DNA from: Myxococcota bacterium
GTDB lineage: Bacteria; Myxococcota_C; UBA6777
Direction: 5' to 3'
Assembly (NCBI GenBank): GCA_963169055.1
Contig: CAUJFU010000199.1
Coordinates: forward strand, 1 to 9,415
DNA: 9,415 nt
Shown: piece after piece, positions 1-5,856 of the stretch
How the letters are laid out: each line of letters begins with the position of its first letter
Numbering within the stretch: position 1 is the stretch's first letter
Notes under the pieces: generated by a model
What the model saw: only the letters and a program-made list of their open reading frames with translations
Database searches by the model: none
What the model was told of the DNA's origin: nothing
Made by a program: the position numbers and the translations under genes

Positions 1-843
1 GAATCCGAAAACGCCAACGTACAGGCTGAAACAATAGAAGAAAGCACCCACGCACCAAGCGAAACAATCTCTGAAGCCTCTATACTTTTGGCTTCTTTGA
101 GCGCGTTGGCTGTGATCGCCTTGGCATGGCTGTTGTTGCAACCTGCGGTGTTTGTGCGTGAACCGCTTTCGCGTTTTCCGGCGGATGCTGCTGCATTTGT
201 TCAAAAGCATCGGTTAGAGGGGCGTCTCTTTCATCACCAAAATGAAGGCGGATTTTATGGTTGGCGTCTGAAACGCCCGATTTTTTGGGATGGCAGGAAT
301 CTTCTGTTTGCGCCCTTGGTCAAAGAATTTGTCCATGTGAAGGACTTTTCTGATATCCTTCAACGCTATCGTGTAGAGATATTGTCGTTGAACTACGGCT
401 TGTTTCGTCAAATGAAGCCTTGGTTAGAGCGCCATCGAGAACAATGGTCGTTGGTCTATTGGGACGATCAGGCTGCGGTGTATGTGTTGAATTCTTCTTC
501 GTCTGTGGGGTGGATCGATCTACATCGTTATCGCTTTTTGCGCCCGTTTGGGGATATGCCGCGATTGCATGACTGGGCCAACGTGCCGAAGAATGTCCCG
601 TTGATTCGTGCTGAACTTGTACGCGCTGTTCGCGAGCGCCCTGATGCACAATTGCCTCGCTATCTTCTCGGATTGTTTGCGTTGTACACCAACGATCTTT
701 CTTCTGCCCTTCGGGCTTTGCAACAAGCCGCCAGTATCCGACCGAAAAAACAAGTTTACCTTTCTTTGTCTTATACATTACAAAAGTTGCAACGCTTTGA
801 TGAAGCAAGGCTTTGGTTGCAAAAAGCACAACAACTGCGTTAG
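1..843 (+). CDS. Membrane protein with C-terminal periplasmic domain and TPR-like repeats, 5'-truncated by window edge
   Basis: The reading frame is open from base 1 to the TAG at 841-843, so this is the last 280 codons of a longer gene. The first possible start inside the window (TTG at 88) would fall within a membrane helix and is unlikely to be real. Order seen: an acidic, Ser/Thr-rich loop (residues 1-27), one hydrophobic helix (about 28-46), then a soluble domain. That domain has a Pro-Ala-Asp-Ala lead-in, a GGFYGWRLK stretch and a following WDGR. This pattern is known from the soluble tails of polytopic GT-C-like membrane proteins. The last 60 or so residues form two TPR-like helical pairs (YLLGLFALYTNDLSSALRAL, then LSYTLQKLQRFDEARLWLQK). 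A role in glycan or lipid-linked sugar transfer is inference, because the catalytic N-terminal part lies outside the window. Repeat copy 1 follows the stop. Confidence 0.72.
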   Translation, partial: ESENANVQAETIEESTHAPSETISEASILLASLSALAVIALAWLLLQPAVFVREPLSRFPADAAAFVQKHRLEGRLFHHQNEGGFYGWRLKRPIFWDGRNLLFAPLVKEFVHVKDFSDILQRYRVEILSLNYGLFRQMKPWLERHREQWSLVYWDDQAAVYVLNSSSSVGWIDLHRYRFLRPFGDMPRLHDWANVPKNVPLIRAELVRAVRERPDAQLPRYLLGLFALYTNDLSSALRALQQAASIRPKKQVYLSLSYTLQKLQRFDEARLWLQKAQQLR

Positions 844-870
844 CAAAATGCTGCGAGCGCCTTGTTGGAC

Positions 871-1003
871 TCGTGCGGTGGGGCAACATCCTCATGCCCC
901 ACCACGGGGCGCGGCTCCCTTGACCCCAGTATGGGGAGCAGATCGCAGGTTTTTCACACAAACGACTCTGTCGATTGAACGCCCTCGAACATAGGCTTTT
1001 TTT
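871..1003 (+). repeat. Composite palindromic repeat, copy 1 (partial)
   Basis: This occupies most of the gene-free stretch 844-1093. It contains a perfect 9-bp stem (GGTGGGGCA at 877-885, TGCCCCACC at 895-903), which can be lengthened by CGT/ACG across a 2-nt bulge. Four blocks then follow that are shared with copy 3: CCCTTGACCCC (917-927), GTTTTTCA (949-956), AACGAC (961-966) and CGAACA (986-991). Block spacings are 32, 12 and 25 nt in both copies, so bases 917-991 align without gaps to 8566-8640, with 47 of 75 identical by hand count. The upstream third seen in copies 2 and 3 is missing here. The element lies on the strand of the preceding gene, about 27 nt after its stop. A T-run at 997-1003 ends it, but no good hairpin sits directly before that run. 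The rest, 1004-1093, is the leader of the next gene. Confidence 0.6.
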
Positions 1004-1093
1004 GTCCACTGCGTCGCTCAGTATAGGATTGACTTCTCTGCTTTGGCGATCCATCTTGGCTTCCCTTTATTCCATACGGAGTCCTCTTTTTCG

Positions 1094-1972
1094 ATGCGCT
1101 CTCTTCTCTTCTTTTTGATGGCTTGGGTTGTTTGGTCCGTCATGGGCTGCCAACCTTTGCACCACGACCGCTATCTTCCTTCGGGTTGGTCGGTTTCCCC
1201 CGATACAACGCAGCTTTTGGCTCGTTCCTATCCTCGCTTTGACTGGATGACCTTGATCTTGCTCCCCAAGTCACCCCCTCAGCACCTCTTCACGGCTCCT
1301 CTGCCGCCGCTTTTTCAACGCTCGCTCGACGAGGCCGACGAAGAAACCCCCTCTTTTTTACCTCGTTTTCCTTGGCAACCGACCCTCTCTCCAAAAACAC
1401 GGACCCTCCAAGGGTTCCGTATCGACTTTCGCTCCAATCAACCGATCCATCTCGCTTGTCGACTTCAATTCATCACCTCCGAAAAAACCCTTCGCACCGT
1501 TGAATCTCGTTTTTTTCTTCCCGCGTCACCCCGTCATTGGATTCGAAAGCGTTTTCTTTGGGCCGATTTTCTCCCTCTTCTCGCACTCTCCTCTCAAACA
1601 ACCCAACCCTCCGAACGCTCATTTCTTGCTTCAAAGCCCCATCTATCGGGGACTTCGCAATCCACCTCAAAGCCCCATCCATCGGGGACTTCACAATCCA
1701 CCTCAAAGCCCCATCCATCGGGGACTTCACAATCCACCTCAAAGCCCCATCCATCGGGGACTTCACAATCCACCTCAAAGCCTCATCTACCGGGGAATTC
1801 GCAACCGATCTCAAAGCTTCATGCGATAGAAAAACGAGAGGCTTTTTTTTCCGCGATCGAGTTGCGCGGAGGGATCGCTTTTTGGGATATCTCGCCACGC
1901 AAGCGTTCTGTGACGCTCACTTTGCGTGGACCCTTTGCGTTGTCCACAAAGCGCAAATCGTCCTTACGTTGA
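1094..1972 (+). CDS. Predicted lipoprotein with five 12-residue tandem repeats
   Basis: A 292-residue protein with no family I recognise. Starting at ATG 1094 gives a compact lipoprotein signal: MRS, a hydrophobic core, then V-M-G-C with the lipidated Cys at residue 19. Gln at +2 is not the inner-membrane retention Asp, so outer-membrane anchoring is likely by the E. coli rule. A GGAG lies at 1078-1081, 12 nt before the start, which is rather far. A TTG in frame at 1043 would add 17 residues ahead of the signal and is less likely. Residues 20-175 are Pro/Leu/Phe-rich with no recognisable motif. Residues 180-239 are five copies of a Ser/Thr/Pro-rich 12-mer, SKPHPSGTSQST in the central copies. 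The tail (about 250-292) looks beta-rich and basic. The DUF6178-type gene starts 34 nt downstream on the same strand and may be co-transcribed. Confidence 0.72.
   Translation: MRSLLFFLMAWVVWSVMGCQPLHHDRYLPSGWSVSPDTTQLLARSYPRFDWMTLILLPKSPPQHLFTAPLPPLFQRSLDEADEETPSFLPRFPWQPTLSPKTRTLQGFRIDFRSNQPIHLACRLQFITSEKTLRTVESRFFLPASPRHWIRKRFLWADFLPLLALSSQTTQPSERSFLASKPHLSGTSQSTSKPHPSGTSQSTSKPHPSGTSQSTSKPHPSGTSQSTSKPHLPGNSQPISKLHAIEKREAFFSAIELRGGIAFWDISPRKRSVTLTLRGPFALSTKRKSSLR
1633..1812 (+). repeat. 36-bp tandem repeat, 5 units, inside the lipoprotein gene
   Basis: Units lie at 1633-1668, 1669-1704, 1705-1740, 1741-1776 and 1777-1812, followed by the first few bases of a sixth (AAAGCTTCAT). Units 2, 3 and 4 are identical. 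Unit 1 differs at two bases, and unit 5 at several, including CCTCATC for CCCCATC. Each unit contains CCCC and GGGG blocks seven bases apart. Because 36 is a multiple of 3, changes in copy number keep the gene in frame and add or remove 12 residues. The identical inner units flanked by degenerate outer ones are what recent slippage or unequal recombination produces. Confidence 0.95.
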
Positions 1973-2006
1973 GCCCCCTTTAATTCAAGACAGGACCGAT
2001 ATTAGG

Positions 2007-3863
2007 ATGTATACAAACGGGAAATCATCCAAGGCAAAAGAATGGATGCAAGGACTGCAACTGCCACAACGTCAAAGGACGCACGATGCAGCGGTGGTTA
2101 GTGCAGAGCACTTTCAAGCCCGAGAGGCCGAGCTTTTGGCAGAAGAAAGCGAACTGGATACGCTGCATTCCTCGATGACGGCGGAAGAACACGAGGCTTT
2201 GCGGGCGATGCGCGAGGACGTTTTTCGGCTGCCAAGTACGCAAAAGTTGAAGCAGATCTTGGATGCTCCGGCTCCGATGTTGTTGGTTCGTTCGATGCCG
2301 CCCCAAGAGCTTCTTTATAACCTCAAAGAGATCGGCCTTGCAGACAGCGCAGAAGTCCTTTCTCTCGCTCACAAGGAGCAGATCACACATATCCTTGATA
2401 TCGACTGTTGGCGCAAAGATCACCTTGATGCCGAGCAATTAACGACTTGGCTACAATTCTTTTTGTCGGATGACCTCGATGCAGCCGAGCAGATCTTGCG
2501 TGCTTTGGATACGGAGGTGTTGGTTTTTTATTTTCAAAAGCTTTTCGTGGTTCATAACACCAGCGAAGAAGAAGCACCCGAAGAATACGAGGGTGAGCGC
2601 ATCGTCACGCCTTTTGGGACGTATACCATCGATCTGCATTTTGAAGATAACGATCCGATGCAACCGCTGGCTCGTGCGGCACTAAGGCTTTTTGAGATGT
2701 ACGGTTATGAATTTTGTCATCGCTTGTTTGAATCGATCCGTTGGAGCTTGCCCTCGGATCTCGAAGAACAAGCTTATCAGTTTCACAAAAGCCGCATGGA
2801 AGCTCTCGGATTCGTCGATTATTACGAAGCCATCGCCTTGTTCCAGCCGTTGCCAAAACAAACCCCGCCTTTTCCCGCTTCCATAACGCCCGAAGGAGCG
2901 GATGTACCTGTGTTGTTGCCGATACAATCGTTTGGAGGCCGTCTTGCGGGGGTGATGCGTTCGCTGGATCCGTCGGTGGTTGCGCGTTTGCGGTTTGAGA
3001 TGGTGTACCTCAACAACAAGATGATCGCCGCTGAACAGTTGGAGGCGGGCGATCCGAGGGCTTTGGAACGCGTGATGCGTTTTGTCCAGCAGATGATCGA
3101 GATCGGTCTTGAGGCAACGTGTGGTGCGGATCTCGAAGAGGGCGCAACCTTGTTACGCGCTCACCATCTCGAATGGGTGTTTCGTGTCGGATTTTCCGAA
3201 GTTTTGCGCCTCAAAAAGCGGGCTTCTAGCCTCGTGCGGGAACCGCACCTGACGCTGTTTGATCAAAAAAGGCCCTTTTCTCTGTTGTCTTCGCCACTCC
3301 AGCGCTTTTTGTCCGATCTTCGGGCACAGACTCCTCGTTTTTTCCTTGGTGTCTTCGAGCAAGGAAGTCAGGTCAGTCGGTCTTTTCGCAGTCTTGATGA
3401 GATCCACCGCGCCAGTGAAACGCTCGATTACATCGCCTTTTTGCCTCGTCTGTTTTTTTCGCTGTTTGGGTTGTCGCACACCGATCTCCAGCAACAAGCC
3501 GCGTCCTTGCTTCAGCCCCAACCTACCGACAAGATCCATTTCACCCATCTTTTCTTGACGGCGTGGGGGCAACTTCACTTACACAAGCACTTTACGCTCC
3601 GACCGCTTGCTCCCGAAGAAGTTCTTCCTTGTTTGCGTGCGATCTTTGTCGAAGATGCTGTACCGCCTCGCCCCCTACAAGCGTCTTTTACGCAAGCTTT
3701 GCATGCGGATATCGCCGAAATGTCCGCCTTTACAGAAAGCGAACAATCACACACAAAGCGCTTTCTTCAAGAAGTTTTTCTACTCTTGCACGAAGAGGCC
3801 TCCACGCTTTCGTTTGAACATCAACCTGATCCCCGCTTCTTCCAACTTTTTTTGCTGCGTTAG
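2007..3863 (+). CDS. DUF6178-type protein, function unknown
   Basis: A 618-residue predicted soluble protein without signal peptide or membrane helix. I assign it to DUF6178 from remembered family features: ILDAPAPMLLVRSMPPQELL followed by a YNLKEIG..D...VLSLA..EQ..HILDID.W block (residues about 84-135), and an RLFESIRW.LPSDLEEQAY....RMEALGF.DYYEAIALFQPL block (about 239-282). The rest is mostly helical and Leu/Glu-rich. To my knowledge the family is uncharacterised and found mainly in deltaproteobacteria-like genomes. ATG 2007 was chosen because it follows an AGGA at 1992-1995 and clears the lipoprotein stop at 1972. An in-frame start at 1926 would overlap that gene, and ATG 2046 is a shorter alternative. 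The protein ends with TAG at 3861-3863. No catalytic motif is evident. Confidence 0.7.
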   Translation: MYTNGKSSKAKEWMQGLQLPQRQRTHDAAVVSAEHFQAREAELLAEESELDTLHSSMTAEEHEALRAMREDVFRLPSTQKLKQILDAPAPMLLVRSMPPQELLYNLKEIGLADSAEVLSLAHKEQITHILDIDCWRKDHLDAEQLTTWLQFFLSDDLDAAEQILRALDTEVLVFYFQKLFVVHNTSEEEAPEEYEGERIVTPFGTYTIDLHFEDNDPMQPLARAALRLFEMYGYEFCHRLFESIRWSLPSDLEEQAYQFHKSRMEALGFVDYYEAIALFQPLPKQTPPFPASITPEGADVPVLLPIQSFGGRLAGVMRSLDPSVVARLRFEMVYLNNKMIAAEQLEAGDPRALERVMRFVQQMIEIGLEATCGADLEEGATLLRAHHLEWVFRVGFSEVLRLKKRASSLVREPHLTLFDQKRPFSLLSSPLQRFLSDLRAQTPRFFLGVFEQGSQVSRSFRSLDEIHRASETLDYIAFLPRLFFSLFGLSHTDLQQQAASLLQPQPTDKIHFTHLFLTAWGQLHLHKHFTLRPLAPEEVLPCLRAIFVEDAVPPRPLQASFTQALHADIAEMSAFTESEQSHTKRFLQEVFLLLHEEASTLSFEHQPDPRFFQLFLLR

Positions 3864-3911
3864 CGTCGTTGGGGCGAGGCTTTGGACAGCCCTACACCAA
3901 GGCGTTGTTCT

Positions 3912-3932
3912 TTGTGTCGTGTTGTGACACAA
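3912..3932 (+). other. Perfect 7-bp hairpin upstream of ssb
   Basis: TTGTGTC (3912-3918) and GACACAA (3926-3932) pair perfectly around a 7-nt loop. The hairpin lies 49 nt after the DUF6178-type stop and 100 nt before the ssb start. No T-run follows, so a standard intrinsic terminator is unlikely. It could be an operator, or part of a terminator needing other factors. The remainder of 3864-4031 shows no gene, and no promoter I would defend. Confidence 0.4.
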
Positions 3933-3984
3933 TGCCTCCCTACCCTCACGAAACGAAAGGTTGGTTTGCATCCAAATCAAACAA

Positions 3985-4005
3985 ACGAAGCGAGCCTTGC
4001 TTCGT
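3985..4005 (+). promoter_or_regulatory. Perfect 7-bp hairpin in the ssb leader
   Basis: ACGAAGC (3985-3991) and GCTTCGT (3999-4005) are perfect complements around a 7-nt loop. The hairpin ends 26 nt before the ssb ATG and 12 nt before the AAGGAG ribosome site at 4018-4023. If transcribed it would sit in the 5' leader close to the ribosome site, where it could affect translation or mRNA stability. It could equally be a protein-binding dyad in DNA. Its function is inference; only the dyad is seen. Confidence 0.45.
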
Positions 4006-4031
4006 GCGAATCTTAACAAGGAGACAGAACA

Positions 4032-4517
4032 ATGGCTTCTAGCGTAAACAAGGTCATCCTCGTCGGAAACCTCGGAAAAGATCCCGAACAGCGTACCACC
4101 TCAAATGGTCGAGCCGTCACCAGTTTCAGTATCGCAACCAGCGAAAAATGGACCGATCAAAGTGGACAAACCCAAGAAAAAACCAACTGGCACAACGTCG
4201 TTGTGTGGGGAAAACAAGCAGAAAGCTGCGCACGATACCTCGCAAAAGGCCGTCGTGTCTATGTCGAAGGCAAGATCGAAAACCGCTCCTACGAAGACAA
4301 AGAAGGTGTCACCCGCTACGTCACCGATATCGTCGCACGCGACGTGATCTTCCTTGATGCCCGTGGTGGCGAGTCTTCCGAGAGCCACGAGCGCCCTGCT
4401 CAACAAAACACGCCCTCAGCACGCCCAACCCCCAACAAAAATCAACCACCCCAACGCGACGAGAATTGGAACCCTCCCCCTCCCTCCTTTGAACAAGATG
4501 ACGATATCCCTTTCTGA
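4032..4517 (+). CDS. ssb: Single-stranded DNA-binding protein
   Basis: A 161-residue cytoplasmic SSB, close to usual bacterial length. It coats single-stranded DNA during replication, recombination and repair, and recruits partners through its C-terminal tip. The OB fold spans about residues 4-111 and opens with the family signature NKVILVGNLGKDPE. It continues through a W-H-N-V-V-V-W-G-K-QAE block and a YVEGKIENRSYEDKEG block, ending near IVARDVIFLD. A disordered Pro/Gln/Asn-rich linker (about 112-154) leads to the acidic tip DDDIPF, the expected partner-binding end. The start is firm: AAGGAG at 4018-4023 with 8-nt spacing. The gene stands alone between the DUF6178-type gene and convergent truA, so it is probably transcribed from its own promoter in 3864-4031. 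Nothing looks broken. Confidence 0.97.
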   Translation: MASSVNKVILVGNLGKDPEQRTTSNGRAVTSFSIATSEKWTDQSGQTQEKTNWHNVVVWGKQAESCARYLAKGRRVYVEGKIENRSYEDKEGVTRYVTDIVARDVIFLDARGGESSESHERPAQQNTPSARPTPNKNQPPQRDENWNPPPPSFEQDDDIPF

Positions 4518-4530
4518 TCTCTCGTTTTAT

Positions 4531-4571
4531 CGGAGTTTGTGAGCCTCTCACACAAACCCCCGTATTCTCCG
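4531..4571 (+). terminator. Hairpin after ssb, possible weak terminator
   Basis: Thirteen nt after the ssb stop, GTTTGTG (4535-4541) pairs perfectly with CACAAAC (4551-4557) around a 9-nt loop. An outer CGGAG (4531-4535) can pair with CTCCG (4567-4571) as an alternative. No T-run follows, so intrinsic termination is uncertain. The right half overlaps the far end of repeat copy 2, so the structure may partly reflect that element. Confidence 0.35.
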
Positions 4572-4756
4572 CCGCATCCAAGCTTGCAAGCATCCCCCAA
4601 AAATCACCGCCCGCGATGTCTCCCGATATTCGGTCTTTTCCGATAGTATACAAAATCCGCCCATTGTGTGATCGAACGATGTAGGGGTTGCAAGGTGTGG
4701 CTGCCCAACCACAGGGCGTTTACAACGGATCGCATCGACCCGTTGTGTACACTTCT
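4551..4756 (-). repeat. Composite palindromic repeat, copy 2
   Basis: On the minus strand the element begins 13 nt after the truA stop and runs toward ssb. Its first part (4756-4647) matches copy 3 (8392-8502). Over the best 88 columns I count about 73 identities and one 1-base gap. Shared blocks, given on the plus strand here, include AATCCGCCCATTG, GTGGCTGCCCAAC, AGGGCGT and CGGATCGC, with ACACTTCT at the far end. Its last part (about 4585-4551) matches the end of copy 3: GCTTG, ATG.GGCG, GAA.AC, GGGGGTTTG. The long CCCCAC/GTGGGG palindrome block in the middle of copy 3 is absent or unrecognisable here, so this copy is about 206 bp rather than 262. A small dyad TGTGG/CCACA remains (4696-4713). 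Confidence 0.75.
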
Positions 4757-4769
4757 TACGGGGATCGTA

Positions 4770-5549
4770 TTACAAACTGGTCGGATATTGTTCGGTGGGT
4801 GGGAAGTTATAATACACTTCGACAAGATAAAGCCCTTGTGGGGGAGCCGTCGGTCCGCCTTTTCCGCGTTGACCGCTTTGGATCACTTCGCGCACCCATT
4901 CGGGTGGACGCAGTCCTTTTCCAACAGGAACCAACACCCCCACAAGATTCCGCACCATGTGCCGCAAAAACGCCGATCCTGAGACCTCGATCGTCACCAT
5001 CGAACCCTCTTGAAAGATGCGGATGTCGTAAAGCTCGCGTATCGGGTGTGTAGAAGAACATCCTGATGCACGAAACGCCGAAAAGTCGTGACGACCGAGA
5101 AGATGCTTTGCACCTTCCCTCATCTGCTTGATGTCCAACGGATCGAAAATGTGCCACGCCCGATCCCGCTCTAAAGCCGAAGGACGTAGGTGATTCCAGA
5201 TGCGATAACGATACAACTTTCCTTTTGACCAGCGCCGCGCACAAAAGGCCGTGGGGACTTCGCGCGCTTGCAAGATCTGTAGATCTTCGGGCAACTTGTT
5301 GTTGACACCACGCACCAACCCTTCAAGCGGGATCGGTAGCAGCGTTGTAAAGGTGGCACACATCCCCAACGCATGAACCCCCGCATCCGTTCGACCACTC
5401 CCTGTCACCCGTAGATCGGGATCTTGCAACACCTCACGCAATGCTTCTTCCAAAACGCCCTGCACCGTACGCTGCGTAGGTTGTAGTTGCCAACCCGCAT
5501 AGCCTGTTCCATCAAACTCAAATGTAATCAATATCTTGCGTGACAACAT
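4770..5549 (-). CDS. truA: tRNA pseudouridine(38-40) synthase TruA
   Basis: A 259-residue cytoplasmic enzyme that converts uridine to pseudouridine at positions 38-40 of the tRNA anticodon arm. It starts ILITFEFDGTGYAGWQ, as the family does. The catalytic motif GSGRTDAGVHA is at residues 50-60 with the nucleophile Asp55. It is followed by RGVNNKLPEDL, the FCARRWSKGKLYRYRIWN block (Tyr113 region), HDFSAFRASGC, and the C-terminal FLRHMVRNLVGVLV and GLYLVEV. Length is normal. I chose ATG at 5549-5547 because it gives the usual N-terminus. It also has AAGGA 4 nt and GAGGAAG 11 nt upstream on the minus strand. ATG at 5573 would add eight residues (MIEEEKER), which are mostly the translated purine-rich ribosome site. 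The gene converges with ssb and diverges from the 5857 operon. Confidence 0.96.
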   Translation of the reverse strand: MLSRKILITFEFDGTGYAGWQLQPTQRTVQGVLEEALREVLQDPDLRVTGSGRTDAGVHALGMCATFTTLLPIPLEGLVRGVNNKLPEDLQILQAREVPTAFCARRWSKGKLYRYRIWNHLRPSALERDRAWHIFDPLDIKQMREGAKHLLGRHDFSAFRASGCSSTHPIRELYDIRIFQEGSMVTIEVSGSAFLRHMVRNLVGVLVPVGKGLRPPEWVREVIQSGQRGKGGPTAPPQGLYLVEVYYNFPPTEQYPTSL

Positions 5550-5570
5550 TCTTTCCTTTTCTTCCTCGAT

Positions 5571-5679
5571 CATCCGATGGACTTGTGGACAATACCATCC
5601 AAACGCTTCTCATCTAGGCAAACAGAAAAACCATCTACCGCCATCTGATGGACTTGTGGACAACACCCTCCAAATGCTT
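5571..5679. repeat. Direct repeat of a 38-bp unit with DnaA-box-like core
   Basis: Copies at 5571-5608 and 5642-5679 match at 34 of 38 bases with a 71-bp offset. Both keep GATGGACTTGTGGACAA intact. On the minus strand this contains TTGTCCACA, one base from the E. coli DnaA box TTATCCACA and equal to the form favoured in some high-GC bacteria. The right-hand edge of the truA coding region abuts copy 1. Together with 5680-5856 this forms the 307-bp gene-free control region between divergent truA and the 5857 operon. The 71-bp offset is not a multiple of 3, which argues against a coding repeat. Confidence 0.8.
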
Positions 5680-5687
5680 TTGTGCTA

Positions 5688-5718
5688 TCAGATTTCTGAG
5701 GGTGTGTCTCAGATTTCT
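5688..5718 (+). promoter_or_regulatory. Paired 10-bp direct repeats, candidate operator
   Basis: TCAGATTTCT occurs at 5688-5697 and 5709-5718, exactly 21 bp apart, which is two helical turns. The first copy extends to TCAGATTTCTGA, a dyad with arms TCAGA/TCTGA. CTGAG/CTCAG (5696-5700, 5708-5712) adds a third symmetry between the two. The pair lies 60 bp upstream of the candidate -35 of the 5857 operon, a position suited to an activator or repressor. No regulator is identifiable. Confidence 0.4.
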
Positions 5719-5777
5719 CGCTTGCTTTCGTGGGTGGGGAAGGTGACGAATCTGCTTTCCTTTTTATTTTTGGCTTG

Positions 5778-5805
5778 TTGTGATCAAGGATTCTTGTGGT
5801 ATAGG
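5778..5805 (+). promoter_or_regulatory. Candidate sigma-70 promoter of the envelope operon
   Basis: TTGTGA (5778-5783), a 16-bp spacer and TATAGG (5800-5805) each match 4 of 6 consensus bases. TG at 5797-5798 makes an extended -10. A transcript would begin near 5812 and carry a leader of about 45 nt before ATG 5857. The organism's own promoter consensus is unknown. Confidence 0.4.
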
Positions 5806-5856
5806 GATTGCGTTCGGCCAAAATCAGACAGACCCTTTGTGTAAGGAGCAAGTTCG

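Noticed and set aside
991-1003. Intrinsic terminator at the T-run after gene 1
   Set aside because: No stable hairpin ends directly before the T-run; the strong 9-bp stem is almost 100 nt upstream.
1002-1027. Promoter for the lipoprotein gene (TTGTCC, TATAGG)
   Set aside because: The spacer is only 14 bp and the -35 match is weak.
320-1054. 244-codon minus-strand open frame across gene 1 and repeat copy 1
   Set aside because: It is antisense to a conserved membrane-protein tail, runs through a palindromic repeat, and its product is low in hydrophobic core and family-like motifs.
1633-1812. 36-bp units as a CRISPR array
   Set aside because: The units are contiguous with no spacers and translate as an in-frame 12-residue repeat of a lipoprotein.
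1473-1898. Open frames in other frames and on the minus strand across the 36-bp repeat
   Set aside because: A stop-free repeat whose length is a multiple of 3 stays open in several frames. The lipoprotein frame has a signal peptide and lipobox; the others have no such support.
5550-5573. Eight-codon N-terminal extension of truA from ATG 5573
   Set aside because: It encodes mostly the translated purine-rich ribosome site, has no Shine-Dalgarno of its own, and TruA proteins normally begin just before the FDGTGYAGWQ strand.
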